DNA of 64,000 bases. Source: Pseudomonas kairouanensis (GTDB lineage: Bacteria; Pseudomonadota; Gammaproteobacteria; Pseudomonadales; Pseudomonadaceae). Both the position numbers and the translations under genes were made by a program. The notes beneath the pieces are model-generated. The model had not been told where the DNA came from, made no database searches, and worked only from the letters and a program-made list of their open reading frames with translations. Below are positions 35,171 to 42,383 of this stretch, one piece after another; position 1 is the first letter of the stretch; every line of letters begins with the position of its first letter. The DNA lies in the NCBI RefSeq assembly GCF_004682055.1, contig NZ_QUZU01000009.1, forward strand, positions 62,001 through 126,000, read 5' to 3'.

Positions 35171-36427
35171 TCACTCCGTTTCTCTACGCTCAGAGTGGAC
35201 TCCTGCAAGCATTCTTACTCCCAGCATCCTGCGCTGATCCGTGCCGCTTGATCTTTGAAAGAGACTCCTCTTATCTACTTCATACTGCGCCAGCACGCCT
35301 GTGATGTATTCATCCAAGCCCTTTATCCACTGGCCATTGCTGCAAAAGGAAAAGGCCTTACCCCATCCCAATATCACTCGATCCAAATTCTGTAGCGCGC
35401 CTGAGTAGCTTCCCTTTGGCGAAATATTTCCGGCTTCAACGCTATATTTCATCACGCGGATCGATGCGTCTAAATCGGATTTTATTCGTTTTTTGAATCG
35501 CTCCCTCGCAGCTTTAGAGGGCTGGAGTAAGCCGGCCGAGACGAAGCAGCCCAAGAAATCGAATCCGTTAGCTGTTAGCCCCCTTGAGGCTTTGTCGCTT
35601 GTGGGCGAAGGTTTGTACGCATGGAGTGAAAGCTTTTTGAGCTCCCTCTGCGCTTTGTTGAAAGCACGGTCTACACAGCTCATGTCCTTCCCGAGGATCA
35701 GAAAGTCGTCGATGTAGCGAAGACAGATGACCTCACCATCGTTCATGGTTTTGTCAAAGTCATGCAGGTACAAATTGGCTATGAGTGGCGATAACGGGGA
35801 CCCTTGCGCTACCCCTTCCACCCCAAGGGGGAAAATCTCGTCGAGTCCCTGTCGCCGAAGCGCATCAATGTTCGCAAGATCCGTGGTGATTGCCGCCTGG
35901 AACAAAGCAACTGTATCGGGACATTTGATGTGAGGCGCTACAAGTTCCATCACGCGGGCCTTGTCGATTCTCGTGAAGAACTCTGCGATATCCGATCTCG
36001 TGTGGAAGGCGGCCCCTTTGGAGATGGCTTCTTTGGCGTCAGTTACCGCCATCGCGACCCGTTTGTTATGGATGCCTCCATAGCTCGTAGGAATAGCCAG
36101 AGCTTCCTTTACGAATTTGATGCGTGATTGCAGGACTTCGAGTAGAGCTCGTTGAACGATTCGGTTGGGAATAGGTGAAAGTACAATTGGGCGCGAATTG
36201 CCATTGGCTTTGGTTTTTGCCACGCCGGTCTGCTGTTGGAATGTGAAGGTCTTCTTGGATAGCGCGCGCTGGATGTCGGAAAGTGACTTGGGAAGTCGAC
36301 TCTCGAAATCCTTGGCTTCATTTCGGATCGATTCTGACAAGGAGGAAAGAGCGCTGCTTTTAACCTTTCTCCAGGCTGAATGCAGAGACTCCATGCTGTA
36401 GATCCGACGATAGAGCGGCGAGGCCAC
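35171..36427 (-). CDS. Stand-alone reverse transcriptase, probably defence-associated
   Basis: A 418-residue reverse transcriptase. The palm motifs are RPIVLSPIPNRIVQRALLE, a GVAQGSPLSPLIANLYLHDFD block and RYIDDFLIL, with the catalytic YIDD at residues 238-241. A helical thumb (LNLDRVILGWGKAF-like segment) follows, but no maturase or endonuclease domain. It is not a diversity-generating type, because the motif is QGSPLSP rather than SQ. It resembles the unknown-group/DRT enzymes, some of which protect against phage together with an upstream noncoding RNA. I chose GTG 36427 because AAGGAG lies 5 bases before it; a TTG at 36472 would extend it by 15 residues. The class cannot be fixed by eye. 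Confidence 0.82.
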   Translation of the reverse strand: MASPLYRRIYSMESLHSAWRKVKSSALSSLSESIRNEAKDFESRLPKSLSDIQRALSKKTFTFQQQTGVAKTKANGNSRPIVLSPIPNRIVQRALLEVLQSRIKFVKEALAIPTSYGGIHNKRVAMAVTDAKEAISKGAAFHTRSDIAEFFTRIDKARVMELVAPHIKCPDTVALFQAAITTDLANIDALRRQGLDEIFPLGVEGVAQGSPLSPLIANLYLHDFDKTMNDGEVICLRYIDDFLILGKDMSCVDRAFNKAQRELKKLSLHAYKPSPTSDKASRGLTANGFDFLGCFVSAGLLQPSKAARERFKKRIKSDLDASIRVMKYSVEAGNISPKGSYSGALQNLDRVILGWGKAFSFCSNGQWIKGLDEYITGVLAQYEVDKRSLFQRSSGTDQRRMLGVRMLAGVHSERRETE

Positions 36428-36492
36428 ATAAACTCCTTGTTTGTCGGGAGACACCAGCGAACTCTCACCCAACTGCTACAGAGAACCTTCAG

Positions 36493-36625
36493 CCTTCGGG
36501 AGACCGCGAAGCCTTAACGGCGATCTTGGTCGCGACCCGGACAGCAACCTCCCAAGAGAGATGGCTGGCGTCTGTCAAACTTGGTTCAGTGCTGTGAGGC
36601 GGCTGCACCAGCAAGCAGGCGAGGC
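36493..36625. repeat. 133-bp direct repeat, copy 1 (next to the reverse transcriptase)
   Basis: Identical to 36978-37110 over all 133 bases, on the same strand. It lies 65 bases upstream of the reverse transcriptase start. On the minus strand it has an open frame including SWEVAVRVATKIAVKASRSP in both copies. It may be a noncoding RNA gene, a dispersed Pseudomonas repeat or a small coding segment. Confidence 0.9.
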
Positions 36626-36661
36626 TGAGCGCGGTCACGACAAGCCGTGACGCGGCTCGGG

Positions 36662-36871
36662 CCAAACTGGCACGTTTTTGCATGAGCGCATGATTTCCCC
36701 CAAGTATTCCGTCAAAACACGATAAATCGTAGCTTTTTCGGCTTCGCGGTCAATCTCGCGCTATGCGCCAGGTTGGCACCTTTTTACATGGCTGCATACT
36801 TTTCCTCAAAGCCCCTGCTGGAGCGCAAAGCGCACCTTTTTGGACTTCGCGGCCAAGCGCGCGCCATGCGG
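36662..36871. repeat. Two diverged head-to-tail units of about 105 bp
   Basis: 36662-36767 and 36768-36871 align throughout (for example CCAAACTGGCACGTTTTTGC with CCAGGTTGGCACCTTTTTAC, and GCTTCGCGGTCAA with ACTTCGCGGCCAA). On the minus strand each contains an ATG followed by Cys-Lys-(Lys/Asn)-Val-Pro and a Trp. They look like old tandem copies of a dispersed repeat lying between the two 133-bp copies. Confidence 0.7.
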
Positions 36872-36977
36872 CTGAACCCCGAGCCCCACCCTGAAAATAA
36901 AGCTGCTAACCGTCTGGTGACCCCAACGTGCAGACAGAGTTACGGTTATTGACGCAGCAGTTGAGTGGCGCTCTATA

Positions 36978-37110
36978 CCTTCGGGAGACCGCGAAGCCTT
37001 AACGGCGATCTTGGTCGCGACCCGGACAGCAACCTCCCAAGAGAGATGGCTGGCGTCTGTCAAACTTGGTTCAGTGCTGTGAGGCGGCTGCACCAGCAAG
37101 CAGGCGAGGC
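36978..37110. repeat. 133-bp direct repeat, copy 2
   Basis: An exact copy of 36493-36625, 485 bases away. Zero differences imply a recent duplication or gene conversion, in contrast to the diverged units between them. Confidence 0.9.
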
Positions 37111-37262
37111 ATCCCGATGTTAATCAGCCACCCGGCCAAAAGCCATCTATTTAGTCAGCGGCTCGTTTATTGGAAATCGATAGGGAGGGGGTTGGGTTCA
37201 CAAGACTGCTCGTTTAAAAAATTGGTGATCGCTCAGACGGTACTGATTAGCATAAGAAAAAG

Positions 37263-37286
37263 TGGTGATAAAATACGTTATCACCA
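37263..37286. promoter_or_regulatory. Perfect inverted repeat before the zinc-ribbon/recombinase pair
   Basis: TGGTGATAA-AATACG-TTATCACCA has perfect 9-base arms and a 6-base spacer, 13 bases upstream of the first gene. It could be an operator, or a core site for the tyrosine recombinase encoded just downstream, because such enzymes use inverted arms around a 6-8-base spacer. Confidence 0.6.
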
Positions 37287-37298
37287 TAAAGACCACGG

Positions 37299-37682
37299 AT
37301 GACCAGAATGCCTATCAGTGACCACGATCAGCACTACACCTGTCCAACCTGTTCCTGGACGCACACCGTCCCCGATAGCATCGATAATAAGTGCCTCGAT
37401 ACGCACACCTGGTTGTGCAACACCTGCCCGCACCCGGTGCACATCATGATCCGTGATGACCACGGACGGCGCTGCCTCGTCCAGCGTGTTCGCGCGCAGC
37501 TGCTGGAGAGTGGCGACGAAATCCTCTACGACGCCGGCAACGGGATGACCCCAGCGCACGTTCGCACCTCGGCCAAGGCAACAGCAAAGGGCCACGCTGG
37601 CCAGTGGTCGCTGTCGCTCAGCGGCCCACACACGCTCATGGTGCCCCCCTTCCGCTACTTCAACCGGATTCTGCCGGCATGA
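37299..37682 (+). CDS. Small zinc-ribbon-like protein coupled to a tyrosine recombinase
   Basis: A 127-residue protein, not recognised. The N-terminal half has CPTCSW and later [11 protein letters not shown], a C4-type zinc ribbon. The C-terminal half lacks known motifs. The stop overlaps the ATG of the recombinase gene (ATGA), so the two are made together; it may be a DNA-binding accessory factor. An ATG at 37308 is an alternative start. A perfect inverted repeat lies directly upstream. Confidence 0.65.
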   Translation: MTRMPISDHDQHYTCPTCSWTHTVPDSIDNKCLDTHTWLCNTCPHPVHIMIRDDHGRRCLVQRVRAQLLESGDEILYDAGNGMTPAHVRTSAKATAKGHAGQWSLSLSGPHTLMVPPFRYFNRILPA

Positions 37683-38683
37683 CTGACGGCAACCTGATAA
37701 ACCTGGGGAACGCTCCTGAAGGAGATTTGCCCGCCTTGCCAGTTCCGGCCGGTGATCGTCGTCTGAGCGCGCTGGAATTCCAGCGGCTGGCCAACATGCC
37801 GGCAGCCGCGGAATGGTTTGCCAATATCGACAACCCGCGCACCCGGCGCGCCTATCAAATTGACCTGGCCGACTTCTGCAGTTTCGTTGGCCTCAACGGC
37901 GCAGAGGAATTCCGCGCGGTCACCCGCGCGCACGTGCTGGCCTGGCGCGCGCAGTTGGAAACTCGAGGCCTGGCCGGGGCCACGATCCGGCGCAAATTGG
38001 CGGCGTTGGCCAGCCTGTTCGATCATCTGCTGGAGCTCAACGCCGTCGCTGGCGGCAACCCGGTGCACGGTGTGAAGCGACCCAGGATCGAAACCAACGA
38101 AGGTAAGACGCCGGCTCTCGGTGATCACCAGGCCAAGGCACTGCTCGATGCGCCGGATCCGAACACTCTAAAAGGCCAACGCGATCGGGCCATTCTCGCT
38201 GTGCTGCTGTATCACGGACTGCGTCGCGAGGAGGCCGCTCAGTTGATGGTCAGCGATATTAAAGATCGCCGGGGCATCAAGCACCTGCAGATCCATGGCA
38301 AGGGGGGAAAGCTGCGGTATCTTCCATTGCACCCTATTGCCGCCGAGCGTATCTACGCATACCTGGAACGCTCGGGGCATTACCAGCAGAAGCCTAATGC
38401 ACCGCTATTCGTGCCGCTGCGTGGTCGCCAGACCGGCGCAGGCATAACCGCCAACGGCATCTACGCAATGGTCGGAAGCTATGCCAAGGCGGCAGGAATC
38501 AATGTCGCTGGGTTGGGGGTGCATGGCCTGCGTGCCACGGCGGCGACCAATGCCCTGGAGCACGAAGCCGATATTGCTAAGGTTCAGGCCTGGCTTGGAC
38601 ATGCCAATATAAGCACGACCCGGATCTATGATCGCCGTCAGCTGCGACCGGAGGACTCACCAACCTTCAAAGTCCGCTACTGA
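37679..38683 (+). CDS. XerC/D-like tyrosine recombinase
   Basis: A 334-residue site-specific recombinase. An N-terminal SAM-like core-binding domain ([20 protein letters not shown] onward) is followed by the catalytic domain. Catalytic residues are visible: Arg in [14 protein letters not shown], Lys in [17 protein letters not shown] in WLGHANIST and the Tyr in TRIYDRR. It has a partner gene upstream with a 4-base overlap. It lies in the middle of the island, so it is not the island integrase; it may move or rearrange this inner module. Confidence 0.88.
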   Translation: MTDGNLINLGNAPEGDLPALPVPAGDRRLSALEFQRLANMPAAAEWFANIDNPRTRRAYQIDLADFCSFVGLNGAEEFRAVTRAHVLAWRAQLETRGLAGATIRRKLAALASLFDHLLELNAVAGGNPVHGVKRPRIETNEGKTPALGDHQAKALLDAPDPNTLKGQRDRAILAVLLYHGLRREEAAQLMVSDIKDRRGIKHLQIHGKGGKLRYLPLHPIAAERIYAYLERSGHYQQKPNAPLFVPLRGRQTGAGITANGIYAMVGSYAKAAGINVAGLGVHGLRATAATNALEHEADIAKVQAWLGHANISTTRIYDRRQLRPEDSPTFKVRY

Positions 38684-38777
38684 AATCAAACCAGCATCAA
38701 TCCAAGACAGATTTTCTGAAAATTTCAGGGAATGGTTAGCGAATCTCAGGCCCCTCTTCCCACACCCTACACCCTTC

Positions 38778-38827
38778 AGCACGGTGAGCACATACAGCAC
38801 GACAGAGCACTTGAGCACGTAGAGCAC
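38778..38827. repeat. Six AGCAC repeats at 8-10-base spacing
   Basis: AGCAC occurs at 38778, 38787, 38796, 38806, 38814 and 38823, followed by an AT-rich stretch of about 35 bases. The array resembles a short iteron or operator cluster upstream of the winged-helix gene at 39051. It is not a CRISPR array. Confidence 0.55.
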
Positions 38828-38876
38828 CGCAAAAATAAATAAATCTCTTATTTTTCATATATATAGAAGCTTTTCG

Positions 38877-38892
38877 TGCGTGATATCACGCA
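38877..38892. promoter_or_regulatory. Perfect 16-bp palindrome
   Basis: TGCGTGATATCACGCA is a perfect palindrome between the AGCAC array and the gene at 39051. A half-like CGTGCGT recurs near 38930. It is a likely operator for a dimeric regulator. Confidence 0.6.
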
Positions 38893-38978
38893 TCTCATGA
38901 GTACTTGCAATCATTTAGTCGTGCGTTTAACTAATCCCTATCGTATATTCAGGTACCTTTGAAAGCAGGGTATTGCGT

Positions 38979-38992
38979 CAAACTATGGTTTG
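38979..38992. promoter_or_regulatory. PsrA-like box upstream of island gene
   Basis: CAAAC-TATG-GTTTG fits the same consensus as the operator at 3615. It lies about 60 bases before the ATG at 39051. The match may be chance. Confidence 0.35.
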
Positions 38993-39050
38993 CTCTTGTC
39001 TCGCGATACCTGCAAACTTGGCTCAACAGAAACGGATTAGGGGATAAGGC

Positions 39051-39746
39051 ATGGCCAACGGCAAACAATCAGCGAAGCGCCGCTTGACGATGTCGGAACG
39101 CGCTCAACAATTGATGCTGGTGCACTTTCCAACCATTGCCGACGCTTGGAAATGGACACGCAAAACCAACGATGGGTTTTGCACTATCCCCCGTACCCTC
39201 CCAATTGCAATGCAGGTTGTCGACGCTCAATCAAAAGGACAGCCCGCCGGACATGTGCTTTTTTGCCTATGGGCCCGATCACCAGATCATCCGGTCATCA
39301 CTATCGAAAACCCCAGCACTTTTGCGGCTGAAGCGGGCTTTATTGGTGAGCGCGCTGTGGACACATGGCGCCGACGGATGAGGAAACTTCGTGAGCTGCA
39401 GTTTATTGCTACCAAGCCAGGGGCTTCAGGTGAGTTTCATTACGTGATGCTCACAAACCCTAACGCTGCAGTTGAATGGATGCGTACTCACAATTTGATT
39501 CAGGATGGTCTCTACAGCCGTTTCATTGAGCGACTTCCCGAGATCGGGGCCTATGGAGATCTTGAGGCGATCCGCATTCATTGGGCTGCAGAACACGCTG
39601 CGGCTGAAGCAGCAAAACAGGCTTCAAGCAACTCAATACCTGCACCACCGCCACCGCCACCGCTACCACCACTGCAGGCAGTACCAGCAGTACCAGCAGT
39701 ACCAGCAGCCAAACCTCAGAGGATCAAAAGGACGAAAGCAAAATGA
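39051..39746 (+). CDS. Probable winged-helix DNA-binding or replication protein with proline-rich tail
   Basis: A 231-residue protein, family not recognised. Residues about 20-140 look like a replication-type winged helix (FAAEAGFIGERAVDTWRRR then MRKLRELQFIATKPG fits HTH plus wing). The last 50 residues are a low-complexity tail of Pro and Ala with a basic end, encoded by a triplet-rich repeat. Upstream are the AGCAC array, an AT-rich stretch and a 16-bp palindrome. The stop overlaps the first microprotein ATG (ATGA). A role in regulating or replicating this module is inferred. Confidence 0.6.
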   Translation: MANGKQSAKRRLTMSERAQQLMLVHFPTIADAWKWTRKTNDGFCTIPRTLPIAMQVVDAQSKGQPAGHVLFCLWARSPDHPVITIENPSTFAAEAGFIGERAVDTWRRRMRKLRELQFIATKPGASGEFHYVMLTNPNAAVEWMRTHNLIQDGLYSRFIERLPEIGAYGDLEAIRIHWAAEHAAAEAAKQASSNSIPAPPPPPPLPPLQAVPAVPAVPAAKPQRIKRTKAK

Positions 39747-39835
39747 ATAGAAGAGTAAAGGGCATCGAGTGCCAATCCACCCACCTCGGCGCCCTCAAAA
39801 ACAAAGCCCTGGACCAACTGAGGGTCGAGTCTTGA
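39743..39835 (+). CDS. Tandem microprotein 1 (30 residues)
   Basis: The ATG overlaps the stop of the upstream gene (ATGA), so it is translationally coupled. The peptide starts MNRRVKGIECQ and ends ALDQLRVES. It shares the last 24 residues with microprotein 2. It has a single cysteine and no membrane segment. Function unknown. Confidence 0.5.
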   Translation: MNRRVKGIECQSTHLGALKNKALDQLRVES

Positions 39836-39899
39836 CTGGTCAGGGCTGTGGTGGTGCAACGTTTAGCTGACAACCGATACGACCTAGAGGAGGCCGAAA

Positions 39900-40001
39900 A
39901 TGCAATTACTGAGGAGAAGAGCCATGGGCATCGAGTGCCAATCCACCCACCTCGGTGCCCTCAAAAACAAAGCCCTGGACCAACTGAGGGTCGAGTCTTG
40001 A
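39900..40001 (+). CDS. Tandem microprotein 2 (33 residues)
   Basis: Starts MQLLRRRAMGIECQ and ends ALDQLRVES. AGAGGAGG lies 6 bases upstream of the ATG, an excellent ribosome site for so small a gene. The C-terminal 24 residues equal those of copy 1. It could be a real peptide, or the ORF may be incidental to a structured RNA unit. Confidence 0.55.
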   Translation: MQLLRRRAMGIECQSTHLGALKNKALDQLRVES

Positions 40002-40065
40002 CTGGTCAGGGCTGTGGTGGTGCAACGTTTAGCTGACAACCGATACGACCTAGAGGAGGCCGAAA

Positions 40066-40167
40066 ATGCAGTTACTGAGGAGAAGAGCCACGGGCATCGA
40101 GTGCCAATCCACCCACTTCGATGCCCGCAAAAGTAAAGCCCTGGACCAGCTGAGGGTCGAGTCTTGA
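40066..40167 (+). CDS. Tandem microprotein 3 (33 residues)
   Basis: Starts MQLLRRRATGIECQ and ends ALDQLRVES; it has the same AGAGGAGG site. Compared with copy 2 it has substitutions in the centre (L to F, G to D, L to R, N to S), while both ends are conserved. The frame is kept despite the changes, which favours a translated product. Confidence 0.55.
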   Translation: MQLLRRRATGIECQSTHFDARKSKALDQLRVES

Positions 40168-40195
40168 CTGGTCAGGGCTGTGGTGGTGCAACGCT

Positions 40196-40232
40196 AGGGA
40201 TGCTAGACATCGGCAAGAAGTCTAGCATCCCT
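40196..40232 (+). terminator. Long perfect hairpin after the microprotein array
   Basis: AGGGATGCTAGAC and GTCTAGCATCCCT form 13 perfect pairs around an 11-base loop, directly after the array. It lacks a proper T-run, so it may stabilise a 3' end or act as an operator rather than a simple terminator. Confidence 0.55.
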
Positions 40233-40395
40233 CTATCTAAGCGAAAAGCAGCCGCAGGCAATCAGAGCCCGCTACGTTGCGCGCTTTTTTGGGATACGAA
40301 AACTTGATCCCGTCGGCCCGATGAAGGAATACCTGGCTTTTCCATAGGAACGGCCAAGCGAAACGCTTCGTCATTCCCCCTCCTTGAGTCTGAAT

Positions 40396-40746
40396 TTACT
40401 TGTTTGGATCGAATTGCTGCCAAGACTCAGGCATGCCTGTGCCGAAGCCACAATTCAGGCAATCCAGCCCGTTCTCATCAACTGATCGATTGAAAGCAAA
40501 TGTCTTGCCTTTAAGATCAGTCAAAAGCAATTTTTCGCCTTTGCTTTCTGCCTCCCAGGTTTGTTCACTCAGGACTTTTTTCTGAAAAGGATCGACCTTC
40601 ACTACTGTGGCCTTACTGCCTTGAATATCGATGGCTACCAGTGGTCCTATTACGCCTTGCATGGCTCGATAGCTACCCTCAAACGGATTGCCACAACCAC
40701 TCAGGCCGACACACAGCCCGATGAGGCAACCAAATTTTTTCCACAT
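40396..40746 (-). CDS. Small lipoprotein
   Basis: A 116-residue protein with a lipoprotein signal: MWKKFGCLIGLCVGLSGCGN, lipobox LSGC with the lipidated Cys at position 18. The mature part is beta-rich and has a CLNCGFG pair near the end. Function unknown. It belongs to the minus-strand membrane-gene run that starts at 44467, so it may be an accessory of that envelope module (for example exclusion). Confidence 0.75.
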   Translation of the reverse strand: MWKKFGCLIGLCVGLSGCGNPFEGSYRAMQGVIGPLVAIDIQGSKATVVKVDPFQKKVLSEQTWEAESKGEKLLLTDLKGKTFAFNRSVDENGLDCLNCGFGTGMPESWQQFDPNK

Positions 40747-40793
40747 CTAACTATCTCCTGAAAAATTGACCTCAGCGGTCATCCTCTACGGTC

Positions 40794-41063
40794 TCACTGC
40801 GTGACAGAAGCCTTTAAAGGCTGATCGCTTGGATTCCTCAGCTGGACAATTAATTGCTCGAGCCCTAGCTCTGTCAGAAAGACCGCCAGCTTGTCGAGAC
40901 TCTTAAAAGTCCGCTCGCCGCCACGCTGGCGGCGCAGTGACACACACTCAGCCCCCAATTGAATACGCAGCGACCATCCGTCGCGGGTGTGCAAGACCGA
41001 GATGTCATGCGCTAGGCCGGCAGCAATGTATCGCCGTAGATCTGCTTCGAAAATTAAGGACAT
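40794..41063 (-). CDS. Small mobile-element protein, partition-associated-like
   Basis: An 89-residue protein starting MSLIFEADLRRYIAAGLAHD and containing SLRRQRGGERTFKSLD. I recall similar small proteins in Pseudomonas mobile elements annotated as ParC-like partition proteins, but have no alignment. An upstream in-frame start at 41120 would add 19 residues. No ParA is present in the island, so partitioning is not established. Confidence 0.6.
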   Translation of the reverse strand: MSLIFEADLRRYIAAGLAHDISVLHTRDGWSLRIQLGAECVSLRRQRGGERTFKSLDKLAVFLTELGLEQLIVQLRNPSDQPLKASVTQ

Positions 41064-41223
41064 AGACCACGCATCAGAAATGGAGCAGGGGGGCAGCCCG
41101 TAGGTCTTCCCCCCTATCACCAGCAGCAGAGTTTATTGGATTTTACCCTTCTACTACCCTGAAGCGCTGCGGACTCGATGATATCAATCAGCTAAAAAAT
41201 ATCAATAAATAAATATTGATATA

Positions 41224-41673
41224 TCAATAAATTGTTTTTGATAGGGCGCGCTGAAATGCTTCAGGAAGGTCCGTCTCGCTTTCACCCACGCGGCTAACCG
41301 TTCCTAGCCCACCACAGCTTCCTCTCGAGCAATGGAGACGGCCTTCCAGTCCCAACCATCCTTCAGAAAGGACTGCCTGGCCCCCACCCACAAAGTCGAG
41401 AGTGATAGTCAGAAAAGTGGATGAATACTTGAAGGGGTAGGCGTTCAGGATCCCGTGGTGCATCGCATCGTACGAGTACATTTTCCCGTCCCCTGATCTG
41501 TCGATCTTGAGCACTTTATAACCGGTACTCAATCCGCCGTCGCTGATGTAGTACCCACTCACCTCTGACGAAATCAGTTCTGGGATTTTTTCCCAAGGGG
41601 TCAACCCCAAGCCACAACAAGCGGCCACACAAAGTACCTTCCACCGTTGCTTCAAAGGGTGCTCCTTTTTCAT
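41224..41673 (-). CDS. Exported hypothetical protein
   Basis: 149 residues from ATG 41673, with a signal-like start (KKEHPLKQRWKVLCVAACCG). The mature part has paired cysteines (LHCSRGSCGG). No family recognised. The start overlaps the stop of the upstream membrane gene by one base (TGATG), so they are coupled. Confidence 0.6.
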   Translation of the reverse strand: MKKEHPLKQRWKVLCVAACCGLGLTPWEKIPELISSEVSGYYISDGGLSTGYKVLKIDRSGDGKMYSYDAMHHGILNAYPFKYSSTFLTITLDFVGGGQAVLSEGWLGLEGRLHCSRGSCGGLGTVSRVGESETDLPEAFQRALSKTIY

Positions 41674-41915
41674 CAATACCAAGTCCAGAGAAATGCGACC
41701 ACGATCCCCCACAACACCCAGCAGAAACGCTTTCTAAGCGTGCACTGATGGGTACGGTGCGTTGCGTATATTGCTGATATGGTCGCGATGATCAGAAGTG
41801 CCAGATAAGCTTTGTGGGCAGTGCTATAGGACGCCTGAGGGAGCAACGCAACAGTCATCGGAAGTAACGCGATCGCGGAGATCACCCACGCAACGACAAC
41901 CCTGTGATAGGCCAT
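41673..41915 (-). CDS. Small membrane protein
   Basis: 80 residues with three hydrophobic stretches (VVAWVISAIALLPMTVALL, AYLALLIIATISAIYA and FCWVLWGIVVAFLW). Function unknown; part of the coupled minus-strand run between a hypothetical and an exported protein. Confidence 0.6.
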   Translation of the reverse strand: MAYHRVVVAWVISAIALLPMTVALLPQASYSTAHKAYLALLIIATISAIYATHRTHQCTLRKRFCWVLWGIVVAFLWTWY

Positions 41916-41918
41916 TTT

Positions 41919-42383
41919 TCAAGCTCTCCCTACGTAAGGCACCGTCGCAACTGGCAGCTCATTGATCAATTGTTGCAGCTGTACCTCATGGATTTCCGCC
42001 ATTCGGTCATCAAAGCCGTTTCGTCGATTTAGCTCCGCAGTCACCAGATACCAGGTCAAAGCGTCCAGTGATGGCGTCTCAAAAAGCCGAATCTCGATGG
42101 GGGTCGTTTCATCCCACTCATAAGCGCCTATTCCGCTCAGTTGGGGCGACAGAAAATACTGATCCCCACGCATGACCCATACCAATCCCGGCCAAGGGGC
42201 GAGGCCATCAAACAGATACCTGAGGTCGACTGGGTTGTCCCAGTTTTCGCAGTACGTGGCCGTTAGGTAATAATCGAAGGTAAAGCTCATTTGGGTGCAC
42301 TCAAGCAGGGGCGAGTCTGCATCGAAGCATGAGGCCTCGCGTGCCAGAACCACGTCCACAACGACGTTGCGTGTGCTTCGCAC
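41919..42383 (-). CDS. Hypothetical protein downstream of the TraG-N-like gene
   Basis: Up to 154 residues from a GTG overlapping the preceding stop (TAGTG); a start at the ATG at 42290 (MSFTFDYYLTATYCENW) would give 123. The sequence is acidic and aromatic-rich, without signal or membrane segments. No family recognised. Neither start has a strong ribosome site. Confidence 0.55.
   Translation of the reverse strand: MRSTRNVVVDVVLAREASCFDADSPLLECTQMSFTFDYYLTATYCENWDNPVDLRYLFDGLAPWPGLVWVMRGDQYFLSPQLSGIGAYEWDETTPIEIRLFETPSLDALTWYLVTAELNRRNGFDDRMAEIHEVQLQQLINELPVATVPYVGRA

Larger units (their letters stand above)
39760..40193 (+). repeat. Tandem array of a 166-bp unit (2.6 copies)
   Basis: Units begin at 39760, 39926 and 40092 with GGGCATCGAGTGCCAATCC. 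Units 1 and 2 differ at three positions, two of them silent in the reading frame. The third unit is truncated near 40193 and has about six differences. Each unit has a strong ribosome site (AGAGGAGG) leading into the next copy's ATG, and a stem AGCCCTGGACCA / TGGTCAGGGCT across the ORF stop. Confidence 0.92.

Noticed and set aside
35023..35208. 61-codon frame overlapping the 3' end of the reverse transcriptase
   Set aside because: Overlaps the RT end on the same strand and has no recognisable features.
35171..36427. Group II intron or retron
   Set aside because: No maturase or endonuclease domain and no recognised intron ribozyme; no msr/msd fold with the typical inverted ends was seen.
35171..37110. 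Diversity-generating retroelement (RT with template/variable repeats)
   Set aside because: The RT has QGSPLSP, not the DGR-type SQ motif, and the two 133-bp copies are identical with no adenine-specific changes.
38778..38827. CRISPR-like array
   Set aside because: Repeats of 5 bases with 3-5-base gaps are far too short, and there are no cas genes.
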